6,044 bases of DNA, taken from NCBI GenBank assembly GCA_031267855.1, contig JAIRYH010000010.1:1-6044 (forward strand). The letters are read 5' to 3'. Shown here in pieces: positions 1 through 5,780 of this stretch. Each line of letters opens with the position of its first letter. The stretch's first letter is position 1. This DNA is from Prevotellaceae bacterium. GTDB taxonomy: Bacteria; Bacteroidota; Bacteroidia; Bacteroidales; UBA932. Under the pieces are notes generated by a model. The model was not told where the DNA came from. It ran no database searches and was given only the letters and a program-made list of their open reading frames with translations. Both the position numbers and the translations under genes were made by a program.

Positions 1-295
1 CTTCGAGTATTTCGGCAAAAGAGGCCACGCCCGGCAAACGGCGCACCGCATCAAATGCCGGCGACTGCGGCACGAAGACCTTCCCTGTGGCCGGCGCAAT
101 GCGCAAATCCGCATCGAACGTATTGTACAGCGATTTGACCAGATCCTCAAAACCGTTGTATACCGACAGCACCACCACCAGCGCCATGGTCCCGATCACC
201 ACGCCTGCGGCGCTGATCAGGGAGATAATGTTAATCACGTTATGCGATTTCTTGGCAAACAAATACCGGTACGCTATGAAAGGGGCAAGGTTCAA
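1..295 (-). CDS. ABC transporter permease, LolE/FtsX-like (N-terminal part only)
   Basis: Inner-membrane permease subunit of an ABC transporter of the LolC/LolE/MacB class; family members move lipoproteins or other envelope substrates using a separate ATPase. The 98 visible codons begin LNLAPFIAYRYLFAKKSHNV, the usual opening of Bacteroidota LolE-like proteins. A hydrophobic segment follows at about residues 22-45 (ends in LVVVLSVYNGFE), then the start of the periplasmic domain (DADLRIAPATGKVFVP). The gene is cut by the left edge, so the C-terminal membrane helices are not seen. I place the start at a TTG (293-295) because no in-frame ATG lies upstream and the family's conserved N-terminus begins exactly there. 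It lies 2 bp after the rbfA stop codon, so co-transcription and translational coupling with rbfA are likely. The family is clear; the substrate cannot be told from this fragment. Confidence 0.88.
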   Translation of the reverse strand, partial: MNLAPFIAYRYLFAKKSHNVINIISLISAAGVVIGTMALVVVLSVYNGFEDLVKSLYNTFDADLRIAPATGKVFVPQSPAFDAVRRLPGVASFAEILE

Positions 296-297
296 GG

Positions 298-642
298 TTA
301 TTTTTTTAACAGCGCATCAATTTTTTCCCCGTAGTCCAGCGAATCGTCCACTGCAAAAAGCAGCTCCGGGACAATGCGCATCTGCCGGGCAATACGCTTG
401 CCCAGCTCGCCGCGGATGCTGCGGGTATTCCGGTTGACAATCTCCATCACCGCCGCCGCCTTTGTCGACGGGAAGATGCTTAGCCGCACGCGCGCCAGCG
501 CCAAATCGGGACTCACGCGCACCGACGTTACCGATACCATGGCGCCCTCGTAGGCGCTCATGCCCTGCTCCCGGATAATGCCGGCAATATCTTTCTGTAT
601 TTGCCGTCCCACTTTTTGCTGTCGTGTAGTTTCCGATTCCAT
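298..642 (-). CDS. rbfA: 30S ribosome-binding factor RbfA
   Basis: RbfA is a small cytoplasmic protein that binds the immature 30S subunit and helps late 16S rRNA processing near its 5' end. The 114-residue product has the family's usual length and marks: an N-terminal helix with the RQQKVGRQIQKDIAGII pattern (7-23), the strand/loop VRVSPDLALARVRLSIF (41-57) with the typical SPDL, and the C-terminal RIVPELLFAVDDSLDYGEKI (89-108), matching the R-x-x-P-E-L-x-F-x-x-D-x-S signature. Fold expected: KH-like type II. The ATG at 640-642 leaves the whole conserved domain intact. It is the first gene of a minus-strand unit with the LolE-like permease and is divergent from trpS. No truncation or odd residue seen. 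Confidence 0.95.
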   Translation of the reverse strand: MESETTRQQKVGRQIQKDIAGIIREQGMSAYEGAMVSVTSVRVSPDLALARVRLSIFPSTKAAAVMEIVNRNTRSIRGELGKRIARQMRIVPELLFAVDDSLDYGEKIDALLKK

Positions 643-678
643 AATGTTTTTTGGCTTGAAATTTTATGACGAATTTAT

Positions 679-709
679 TTTTATTTCTGCAAATTTATCA
701 ATATCTTTG
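679..709 (+). promoter_or_regulatory. Predicted trpS promoter (Bacteroidota type)
   Basis: TATCTTTG at 702-709 matches the Bacteroidota -7 consensus TAnnTTTG exactly. The -33 position (679-682, 19-nt spacer) is TTTT, 3 of 4 to TTTG. Transcription would begin near 716, giving a leader of roughly 80 nt that includes the 8-bp repeat block. It overlaps the divergent rbfA promoter, so the two polymerase sites may compete. Confidence 0.5.
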
Positions 710-720
710 GACTTTCTAAA
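690..720 (-). promoter_or_regulatory. Predicted rbfA promoter (Bacteroidota type)
   Basis: Read on the minus strand, positions 697-690 spell TAAATTTG, a full match to the Bacteroidota -7 consensus TAnnTTTG. A 3-of-4 match to the -33 box (TTTA for TTTG) lies at 720-717, with a 19-nt spacer. The rbfA start is about 48 nt downstream of the -7 box. This is pattern matching only; the -33 box is imperfect. Confidence 0.5.
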
Positions 721-756
721 ATAAATTATTTGAATTATGAGTTGCCCGAAACGCTT

Positions 757-795
757 GCATCATCACATTAGCACATCATCACATCACCACATCAA
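757..795 (+). repeat. 8-bp tandem repeat (CACATYAN) in the trpS leader
   Basis: Four adjacent 8-bp units are visible: CACATTAG (764-771), CACATCAT (772-779), CACATCAC (780-787) and CACATCAA (788-795), preceded by a decayed partial unit (GCATCAT, 757-763). The array ends 4 bp before the chosen trpS start. Upstream of it an in-frame ATG (737) would read through the array as a His/Ser/Thr-rich stretch. That extension is not part of the TrpS family, so I treat the array as leader DNA. Confidence 0.75.
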
Positions 796-799
796 TATT

Positions 800-1789
800 A
801 TGGAAATAGTTTTAAGCGGCATACGCCCTACCGGAAACCTGCACTTGGGAAATTACTTCGGCGCACTGCAAAATTTTATAAAGATGCAGCATGCACACCG
901 CTGTTATTTCTTTATCGCCGATTTACATTCGCTCACGACCCATCCGAAGGCAGCCGGCTTCCACGAAAACGTGAAAAACGTACTGGCGGAATACCTTGCT
1001 GCCGGGCTTGATCCCGATGCGGCTACGCTCTATGTTCAAAGCGATGTTCCCGAGGTTTCGGAATTATATGTATTGTTAAACATGATCGCATACCAGGGCG
1101 AGCTGGAACGCACCACCTCATTTAAAGACAAAGTGCGCAAACATGCCGACAATGTGAATGCCGGCTTATTGACGTATCCCGTGCTGATGGCAGCGGATAT
1201 TTTGATCCATCGCGCGGCCAAGGTGCCCGTGGGAAAAGACCAGGAGCAGCATCTGGAAATGACGCGCACGTTTGCGCGGCGGTTCAACAATCTCTACGGC
1301 GCGGACGTGTTCCCCGAACCCACGGCGTTCAACTTCGGCGACGACCTTGTGAAAATTCCCGGTCTTGACGGCAGCGGGAAAATGGGTAAAAGCGAAGGCA
1401 ACGGCATCTTTTTTGCAGACGACCAAAAAACGATTACGAAGAAAGTAATGCAAGCCCTGACCGACAGCGGCCCCACTGCGCCCAACAGCCCGATGCCGGA
1501 ACCCGTAAAAAATATCTTCACGCTGCTGGAAGTGGTATCCGCGCCTGACACGGTGGCTCATTTCCGCGAAAAATACAATGACTGCAGCATCCGCTATGGC
1601 GACTTGAAAAAGCAGTTAGCCGCCGACATCTGGCAAAAAATTGCCCCCATCCATGAACGCATTATCGAAATAAAAGCCGACAGTGCCTATTTGCGCAAAG
1701 TAACCCGCGACGGCGCCGGCAAAGCCCGCGAAAGCGCGCAGGCAACACTGAAGGAAGTGAAAAAAGCCATCGGGTTCCGCGCCTTTTAA
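800..1789 (+). CDS. trpS: Tryptophanyl-tRNA synthetase
   Basis: Class Ic aminoacyl-tRNA synthetase that charges tRNA-Trp with tryptophan using ATP, in the cytoplasm. The 329-residue product has the family's bacterial length. The HIGH-like motif is TGNLHLGN (11-18). The Rossmann core continues with YFFIADLHSLT (36-46), ELERTTSFKDK (101-111), TYPVLMAADIL (125-135; this Asp is the family's indole-contacting residue) and GKDQEQHLE (145-153). The KMSKS loop is KMGKSEGN (194-201), followed by the helical anticodon-binding domain. I chose the ATG at 800 over the in-frame ATG at 737: the protein family begins at MEIVLSGIRPTGN, and the extra 21 residues are encoded largely by the 8-bp repeat. The stop is followed after 12 bp by the T9SS plug gene, suggesting one operon. 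No missing catalytic motif. Confidence 0.96.
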   Translation: MEIVLSGIRPTGNLHLGNYFGALQNFIKMQHAHRCYFFIADLHSLTTHPKAAGFHENVKNVLAEYLAAGLDPDAATLYVQSDVPEVSELYVLLNMIAYQGELERTTSFKDKVRKHADNVNAGLLTYPVLMAADILIHRAAKVPVGKDQEQHLEMTRTFARRFNNLYGADVFPEPTAFNFGDDLVKIPGLDGSGKMGKSEGNGIFFADDQKTITKKVMQALTDSGPTAPNSPMPEPVKNIFTLLEVVSAPDTVAHFREKYNDCSIRYGDLKKQLAADIWQKIAPIHERIIEIKADSAYLRKVTRDGAGKARESAQATLKEVKKAIGFRAF

Positions 1790-1801
1790 CAATCCAACGT
1801 C

Positions 1802-3073
1802 ATGAATCGCCTGCTTGTTTTTTTATCGGCCTGTTTTATCATCGCATCGCCTGTGGCCGCACAGGACGAGGCGCGCGTCAACCGGCAGGCGCTGTGGAAA
1901 GATATGTGCTTCGATACGCGCATCCGCAGCATCCAGCTGTTTAAAGGCGACAACGAACAATCGTTGCCGGTGCTGTCACTGAACGACGGCGAGCACCTTA
2001 CATTATGGTTCGACGACCTGTCGGATAGCCGCTCATCGTTGCGCTATACCATTGTCCACTGCACGGCAGACTGGGAAGAAGACAACCTGTTTGCTGCCGA
2101 TTACCTCGAAGGCTTTGCGGAAAACTGGCTGAACGATTTTAAACATTCGCACATCACGCGGGTGAATTATACGCACTACGCATTGCAGATCCCCAACCGC
2201 GACGTGCAGTTGAAAGTATCGGGAAACTATTTGCTGAAAGTGTACGAAACAAGCGTATCCGAACCCCTGTTCGTACGCGGCTTTTCGATAGCAGAGCCGA
2301 AAACCGCCGCCACCCTGCGCATGCGCGGGCCGGCAGTAACCGGTGAAAACTGTTTGCAGCAGCTGGAAATAGCCGTCAATCACCCGTCGCTGGAAGTGCG
2401 CAATGCCTTCCGCGAGCTGAAAGTGCGGGTAGAGCAAAACGGCTACAGGCTGCCGTACACCGCTCCTCCGGCGCCCGCCTTTACGGACATCGGGCGCACG
2501 GACTATTCGCAGGCCGACCGCAACTGGTACCGGGGCGGCAATGAGTTTCGCTTTTTTGATACGCGGAATCTGGAATTTAACGGACGCGGCGTGGCGCAAA
2601 TACGCACGGACGGCGACGGCTTTGTCTATGCCCTGCTGCAGCCCGACGCGCCGCGCGACCGGCAATATTCCTATGAGCGCGACATGAACGGGCGGTTTTA
2701 TATCGATGCCTACCGCACTGCCGACCGCCTCACGGAAGCCGATTATGTAACCGCCATTTTCACGCTCCATGCCCCCGAACCGCTCGACGGCGAAGTATAT
2801 GTCTTCGGCGCACTCACCGGCTTCGCGCTGCACCCCGCCTTCCGCATGGACTACAACGCTTCGCGACAGGCATACGAAGTGAATGCCCCCGTGAAGCAGG
2901 GACTTTATAACTACCGCTACGTACTGGTGAATGCACAGGGACGCATAGACTGGGATGCAGTGGAAAACTGCCATGCCGAAACCGAAAACACCTACCAGGT
3001 ATATGTCTACTTCCGCGCCCCCCGCGACCGCTACGACCGCCTGGCAGGCTTCTTTTCCACAGCCATAAACTGA
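1802..3073 (+). CDS. Type IX secretion system plug protein (DUF5103 family)
   Basis: Exported protein of the family once called DUF5103 and now named for the Plug subunit that, in Flavobacterium, closes the periplasmic side of the SprA/Sov outer-membrane channel of the T9SS. The 423-residue product starts with a signal peptide (hydrophobic 4-16, likely cleaved after PVAA at 20). The conserved N-terminal domain follows: LTLWFDDLSD (66-75), RYTIVHCTADWEEDNLFAADYLEGF split over 81-105, VNYTHYALQIPNRDVQLKVS (121-140) and SGNYLLKVYE (140-149). A second conserved block near the C-terminus has EVYVFGALTGF (331-341), KQGLYNYRYVLVN (365-377) and ETENTYQVYVYFRAPRDRYD (393-412). Length is normal and no frameshift is seen. 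It sits 12 bp after trpS, with no other T9SS gene in view. The family assignment is from recognised motifs; the channel-plug role is from homologs. Confidence 0.87.
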   Translation: MNRLLVFLSACFIIASPVAAQDEARVNRQALWKDMCFDTRIRSIQLFKGDNEQSLPVLSLNDGEHLTLWFDDLSDSRSSLRYTIVHCTADWEEDNLFAADYLEGFAENWLNDFKHSHITRVNYTHYALQIPNRDVQLKVSGNYLLKVYETSVSEPLFVRGFSIAEPKTAATLRMRGPAVTGENCLQQLEIAVNHPSLEVRNAFRELKVRVEQNGYRLPYTAPPAPAFTDIGRTDYSQADRNWYRGGNEFRFFDTRNLEFNGRGVAQIRTDGDGFVYALLQPDAPRDRQYSYERDMNGRFYIDAYRTADRLTEADYVTAIFTLHAPEPLDGEVYVFGALTGFALHPAFRMDYNASRQAYEVNAPVKQGLYNYRYVLVNAQGRIDWDAVENCHAETENTYQVYVYFRAPRDRYDRLAGFFSTAIN

Positions 3074-3119
3074 AAAACGCCCTGGTTTCTCCTTCCCGGC
3101 GCCTCCTCAGCAAAGGCAA

Positions 3120-3350
3120 ATCATCAGGCAAACAATCGCGCTGATAACAATCCAAAGCAAATTCAGTAAAATCATATTCCTTTTCTTTCTTTTTCTCATT
3201 CTTTGTCGCAAAAAAATCGTGAACTTCAACTTTCACTTGCTTCTTGAGGTTATCGACTACCTGATCCAACAAATCAAATGAGTAAAGCCCACGATTGCTC
3301 GTGAGCGCTGTCTTTACTCCTGCTGGATTTTGAAATTGTCGATATTTCAA
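3120..3350 (-). pseudogene. Possible degenerate ORF in the AT-rich gap (unrecognised)
   Basis: The minus strand here reads open as a protein-like, Lys/Glu/Asp-rich stretch (for example FDLLDQVVDNLKKQVKVEV and YDFTEFALDCYQ) that I do not recognise. It has no ATG: the only usable start is TTG at 3348-3350, preceded in frame by a TGA. It has no stop of its own and runs on as antisense of the plug gene. Base composition is clearly more AT-rich than the flanking genes. It could be the remnant of a gene that lost both ends, or chance. A minus-strand promoter match lies about 100 bp upstream of the TTG. Confidence 0.22.
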
Positions 3351-3386
3351 GAAACAAGATAAAACTAACGCTTTATTATGTATTTT

Positions 3387-3415
3387 ATCCCCTCAGGGGA
3401 TTTCGTCCCCTCAGG
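3387..3415. repeat. Overlapping alternative hairpins (TCCCC/GGGGA)
   Basis: On the plus strand TCCCC (3388-3392), GGGGA (3396-3400) and TCCCC (3406-3410) follow each other. The middle block can pair with either neighbour, through loops of 3 nt (TCA) or 5 nt (TTTCG), but not both. TCCCCTCAGG is also a direct repeat (3388-3397 and 3406-3415). It could act as a bidirectional terminator-like structure, an attenuator for minus-strand transcription, or be a REP-type palindrome; the sequence alone does not decide. Confidence 0.6.
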
Positions 3416-3446
3416 CCTTTGTTCATTAAATAAATTTTTACGGGTA

Positions 3447-3478
3447 CAAAAATATATATTTCTTTTCAGATGAGCAAA
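3447..3478 (-). promoter_or_regulatory. Predicted minus-strand promoter in the plug-glgB gap
   Basis: On the minus strand TTTG (3478-3475), a 20-nt spacer and TATTTTTG (3454-3447) give full matches to both the -33 and the -7 boxes of the Bacteroidota consensus. It is the best two-box match in the window. Yet no intact gene lies downstream: transcription would enter the alternative hairpins and the degenerate ORF, and then run antisense to the plug gene. It could serve a small RNA or be left over from a lost gene. Confidence 0.45.
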
Positions 3479-3576
3479 AAACACAGGCAATGTTTCTCCG
3501 GTTACACGCAATGAATTATGCGCCGGTGTGCCGGTACATGCTCCATTTCCTGTTCTTCATTTCAATTAAAAAATTG

Positions 3577-3584
3577 TACCTTTG
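3577..3584 (+). promoter_or_regulatory. Predicted glgB promoter, -7 box
   Basis: TACCTTTG matches TAnnTTTG exactly and ends 23 bp before the glgB ATG, implying a short leader. No convincing -33 box is seen 19-21 bp upstream (only T-rich DNA). The start near 3591 implied by this box would exclude the in-frame ATG at 3518 as the glgB start. Confidence 0.5.
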
Positions 3585-3607
3585 GGGAGAATGAACGATA
3601 TCCGGCT

Positions 3608-5596
3608 ATGAACAACTTGAAAATATGGGAATCCGACCTGTTTCTTGAGCCCTTTTGGAAAATCATCGAAAAACGGCAGGAACAGGCCGCTTTAAAGGAA
3701 CGGGAATTTCGCGGCACGCGCGCCACCCTGGGCGACGCCGTCAACGGGCACCTGTTTTACGGGCTGCACCGCACCCGCGAAGGATGGATATTCCGCGAAT
3801 GGGCGCCAAATGCCACGGCCATTTACCTGACGGGCGACTTCAGCGCATGGGAAAAAAAGCCGGCATTTGCGCTGCAGCCGGCAGGCAGCGGGAACTGGGA
3901 AATTTCATTGCCCGCAAAGGCATTAAAACACCTGGATCTCTACAAACTCCTGGTAGCATGGCGCGGCGGACAGGGCGAGCGCTTGCCGTCGTACGTTTCC
4001 CGCGCCGTGCAGGACGGGCAGACAAAGCTCTTCTCGGCGCAGGTGTGGCAGCCGGCAAAGGCCTACAAATGGAAATACGCCGCGCCGCCGCGCCTGCGCC
4101 ACCCGCTGATATACGAGGCGCACATCGGCATGAGCAGCGAAGAGGAGCGCGTGGCAACATTCGACGAATTTCGCCGCAACGTGTTGCCGCGCATCGTAAA
4201 GCTGGGCTACAACGCCCTCCAGCTCATGGGCATCCAGGAACACCCCTACTACGGATCGTTCGGCTACCAGGTCTCCAACTTCTTTGCCGTCAGCTCACGC
4301 TTCGGGACGCCCGACGAACTGAAACGCCTGATCGACGAAGCGCACCGGCACAACATTGCGGTGATCCTCGACATCGTACACTCGCACGCCGTAAAAAACG
4401 AGCTGGAAGGACTGAGCCGCTTCGACGGCACCGAATACCAGTACTTCCACAGCGGCGAAAAGGGACGGCATCCGGTGTGGAACTCGCGCTGCTTCGACTA
4501 CGGCAGCCACGACGTCCTGCACTTCCTCCTCTCGAACTGCAAATACTGGCTGTCGGAATTTCATTTCGACGGCTTCCGCTTCGACGGCGTCACCAGCATG
4601 ATCTACTGCGACCACGGCATCGGGCGGAACTTTACGGACTACTCGCTTTACTACGACGGCAACCAGGACGAAGACGCCCTCACCGACCTCTTCCTCGCAA
4701 ACAGACTGAGTCACGAATGTCGCCCCGACGCCGTCACCATTGCCGAAGACGTCAGCGGCATGCCCGGACTTGCCGCGCCCGTTGCCGCCGGAGGCACGGG
4801 CTTCGACTTCCGCATGAGCATGGGCGTTGCCGACTTCTGGATTAAAACCATTACCGAAAAACGGGACGAACAGTGGCATGTGGGCGACATGTTCCACGAA
4901 CTTACCAACAAGCGCCTCGACGAACATACCGTCAGCTACGCCGAAAGCCACGACCAGGCGATGGTCGGCGACAAGACCATTATCTTCCGCCTGCTCGACA
5001 GGGAAATGTATTCCGAGATGGACATCTTCCACCGGAACCTGCGCGTCGACCGCGGCATGGCGCTCCACAAGATGATACGCCTCCTCTCGCTGGCTACGGC
5101 GGGCGACGGATACCTCAACTTCATGGGCAACGAATTCGGACACCCCGAGTGGATAGACTTCCCCCGCGAAGGCAACGGCTGGAGCTACCGCCATGCCCGC
5201 CGCCTGTGGCACCTGGCCGGCGACCGCAACCTCCGCTACCGCTTCCTCGACGCCTTCGACGCCGCCATGATGCACCTCTGCGCAGACCCTGCCTTCTTCG
5301 AACGCCGCCCCTTTGCCCTTGTCCAGCACATCGCCGACCAGGTATTGATTTTCAAGCGCGGCGGATGGCTGTTTACATTCAACTTTAACCCGGTCATCTC
5401 GTTCGACAACTACCGATTCGAAGCCGAAGCGGGAACATACCGCACCCTCCTCGACAGCGACGCCGCCCGCTTCGACGGCTTTGCCCGCGCAGACGACAGC
5501 ATGCCGCACTGCACGTCCGGCGAAAACGGGAAAAACTTCCTCCGCCTCTACCTCCCCAGCCGTACCGCCATGGCCCTTTACAAAGTTGAAAGTTGA
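3608..5596 (+). CDS. glgB: 1,4-alpha-glucan branching enzyme, GH13 subfamily 8 type
   Basis: Transfers alpha-1,4-glucan segments to make alpha-1,6 branches in glycogen; cytoplasmic. The 662-residue product has a short N-terminal helix region, a CBM48-like sandwich (about 50-140; FREWAPNATAIYLTGDFSAW at 62-81), the GH13 barrel (about 165-560) and a C-terminal beta domain. Subfamily marks are YEAHIGMSSEE (169-179) and YYGSFGYQVSNFF (214-226). Catalytic set: region I DIVHSH (255-260), nucleophile Asp326 in GFRFDGVTS, acid/base Glu380 in TIAEDVSGMP, and Asp449 in YAESHDQ. The sequence resembles the eukaryotic-type enzyme (GBE1-like) more than the Escherichia coli type, as is usual in Bacteroidales. 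I chose the ATG at 3608 because the extra 30 codons back to 3518 would cover the promoter box and are Cys/Ser-rich, unlike the family. The last codons (KVES) and the TGA lie inside the AAAGTTG repeat. No glgA or glgC is adjacent. Confidence 0.95.
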   Translation: MNNLKIWESDLFLEPFWKIIEKRQEQAALKEREFRGTRATLGDAVNGHLFYGLHRTREGWIFREWAPNATAIYLTGDFSAWEKKPAFALQPAGSGNWEISLPAKALKHLDLYKLLVAWRGGQGERLPSYVSRAVQDGQTKLFSAQVWQPAKAYKWKYAAPPRLRHPLIYEAHIGMSSEEERVATFDEFRRNVLPRIVKLGYNALQLMGIQEHPYYGSFGYQVSNFFAVSSRFGTPDELKRLIDEAHRHNIAVILDIVHSHAVKNELEGLSRFDGTEYQYFHSGEKGRHPVWNSRCFDYGSHDVLHFLLSNCKYWLSEFHFDGFRFDGVTSMIYCDHGIGRNFTDYSLYYDGNQDEDALTDLFLANRLSHECRPDAVTIAEDVSGMPGLAAPVAAGGTGFDFRMSMGVADFWIKTITEKRDEQWHVGDMFHELTNKRLDEHTVSYAESHDQAMVGDKTIIFRLLDREMYSEMDIFHRNLRVDRGMALHKMIRLLSLATAGDGYLNFMGNEFGHPEWIDFPREGNGWSYRHARRLWHLAGDRNLRYRFLDAFDAAMMHLCADPAFFERRPFALVQHIADQVLIFKRGGWLFTFNFNPVISFDNYRFEAEAGTYRTLLDSDAARFDGFARADDSMPHCTSGENGKNFLRLYLPSRTAMALYKVES

Positions 5597-5664
5597 AAGT
5601 TGAGAGTTGAAAGTTGTTTTCAGTTGAAAGTTGAAAGTTGTTTTCAGTTGAAAGTTGAAAGTTG
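5582..5664 (+). repeat. AAAGTTG tandem array, overlapping the glgB stop
   Basis: Seven-bp AAAGTTG units run from 5582 (one variant, AGAGTTG, at 5603-5609). From 5598 they are organised into a 24-bp higher-order unit: AGTTG, two 7-bp units, then TTTTC. Copies lie at 5598-5621 and 5622-5645, with a third lacking TTTTC at 5646-5664. The array starts within glgB (stop at 5594-5596). Similar GTTGAAA arrays are common between genes in Bacteroidota. Confidence 0.9.
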
Positions 5665-5737
5665 AAATTTTAAAGTGCGCGGAGCGCGTCATTGCGACAG
5701 CCAACTTTCAACTTTCAAAAGAAAACAACTTTCAACT
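5629..5737. repeat. Long inverted repeat: about 36-bp stem, 37-nt loop
   Basis: The segment 5702-5737 is the reverse complement of 5629-5664 with 34 of 36 positions matching (an equal match exists to 5605-5640). The 37-nt loop (5665-5701) contains a smaller stem, GCGC-GGA-GCGC (5677-5687). The structure lies right after glgB and could stop or stabilise its transcript, though there is no classic U-run directly after the stem. Confidence 0.85.
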
Positions 5738-5745
5738 CTTTTCAC

Positions 5746-5753
5746 TATCTTTG
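5746..5753 (+). promoter_or_regulatory. Promoter-like -7 box after the repeat
   Basis: TATCTTTG (followed by CAC) fits the Bacteroidota -7 consensus exactly and lies 9 bp past the inverted repeat and 27 bp before an ATG. No -33 box is visible, since that position falls in the A-rich part of the repeat. It may be a true promoter for a gene start at 5781, or part of the repeated element. Confidence 0.35.
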
Positions 5754-5780
5754 CACTGTTTTTTACCGAACAATCTACCC

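Noticed and set aside
757..795. Possible CRISPR array at the 8-bp repeat
   Set aside because: Units are 8 bp with no spacers; a simple tandem repeat.
737..799. N-terminal extension of TrpS from the ATG at 737
   Set aside because: The 21 extra residues come largely from the 8-bp repeat, and the family starts at the second Met (800). Kept only as a finding.
2033..2974. 313-codon open frame on the minus strand opposite the plug gene
   Set aside because: Antisense shadow; the plus-strand frame carries the signal peptide and the conserved plug-family motifs.
3074..3120. Rho-independent terminator after the plug gene
   Set aside because: No GC-rich stem followed by a T-run could be found in this stretch.
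3450..3461. 12-bp AT palindrome AAATATATATTT
   Set aside because: Expected by chance in AT-rich DNA and overlaps the predicted promoter; no further support as an operator.
3490..3594. 34-codon ORF (MFLRLHAMNYAPV...) just before glgB
   Set aside because: Hydrophobic and tempting as a small membrane protein, but it contains the glgB promoter box and shows no upstream signal; most likely chance.
3518..3607. N-terminal extension of GlgB from the ATG at 3518
   Set aside because: Cys/Ser-rich and unlike the family; the predicted -7 box at 3577-3584 lies inside it, so it would not be transcribed from that promoter.
3655..4845. 396-codon Arg/His-rich open frame on the plus strand within glgB
   Set aside because: A +1 frame shadow of glgB with an Arg/Pro/His-biased, non-protein-like composition.
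4295..5704. Long 469-codon open frame on the minus strand opposite glgB
   Set aside because: It is Val/Ala/Glu-rich low-complexity protein that mirrors the GC-rich third codon positions of glgB. Its first 40 residues are translation of the AAAGTTG repeat. The plus frame has all GH13 motifs.
5582..5737. Possible CRISPR array or IS end at the AAAGTTG repeat
   Set aside because: No unique spacers of even length, no cas or transposase gene, and the units are 7 bp.
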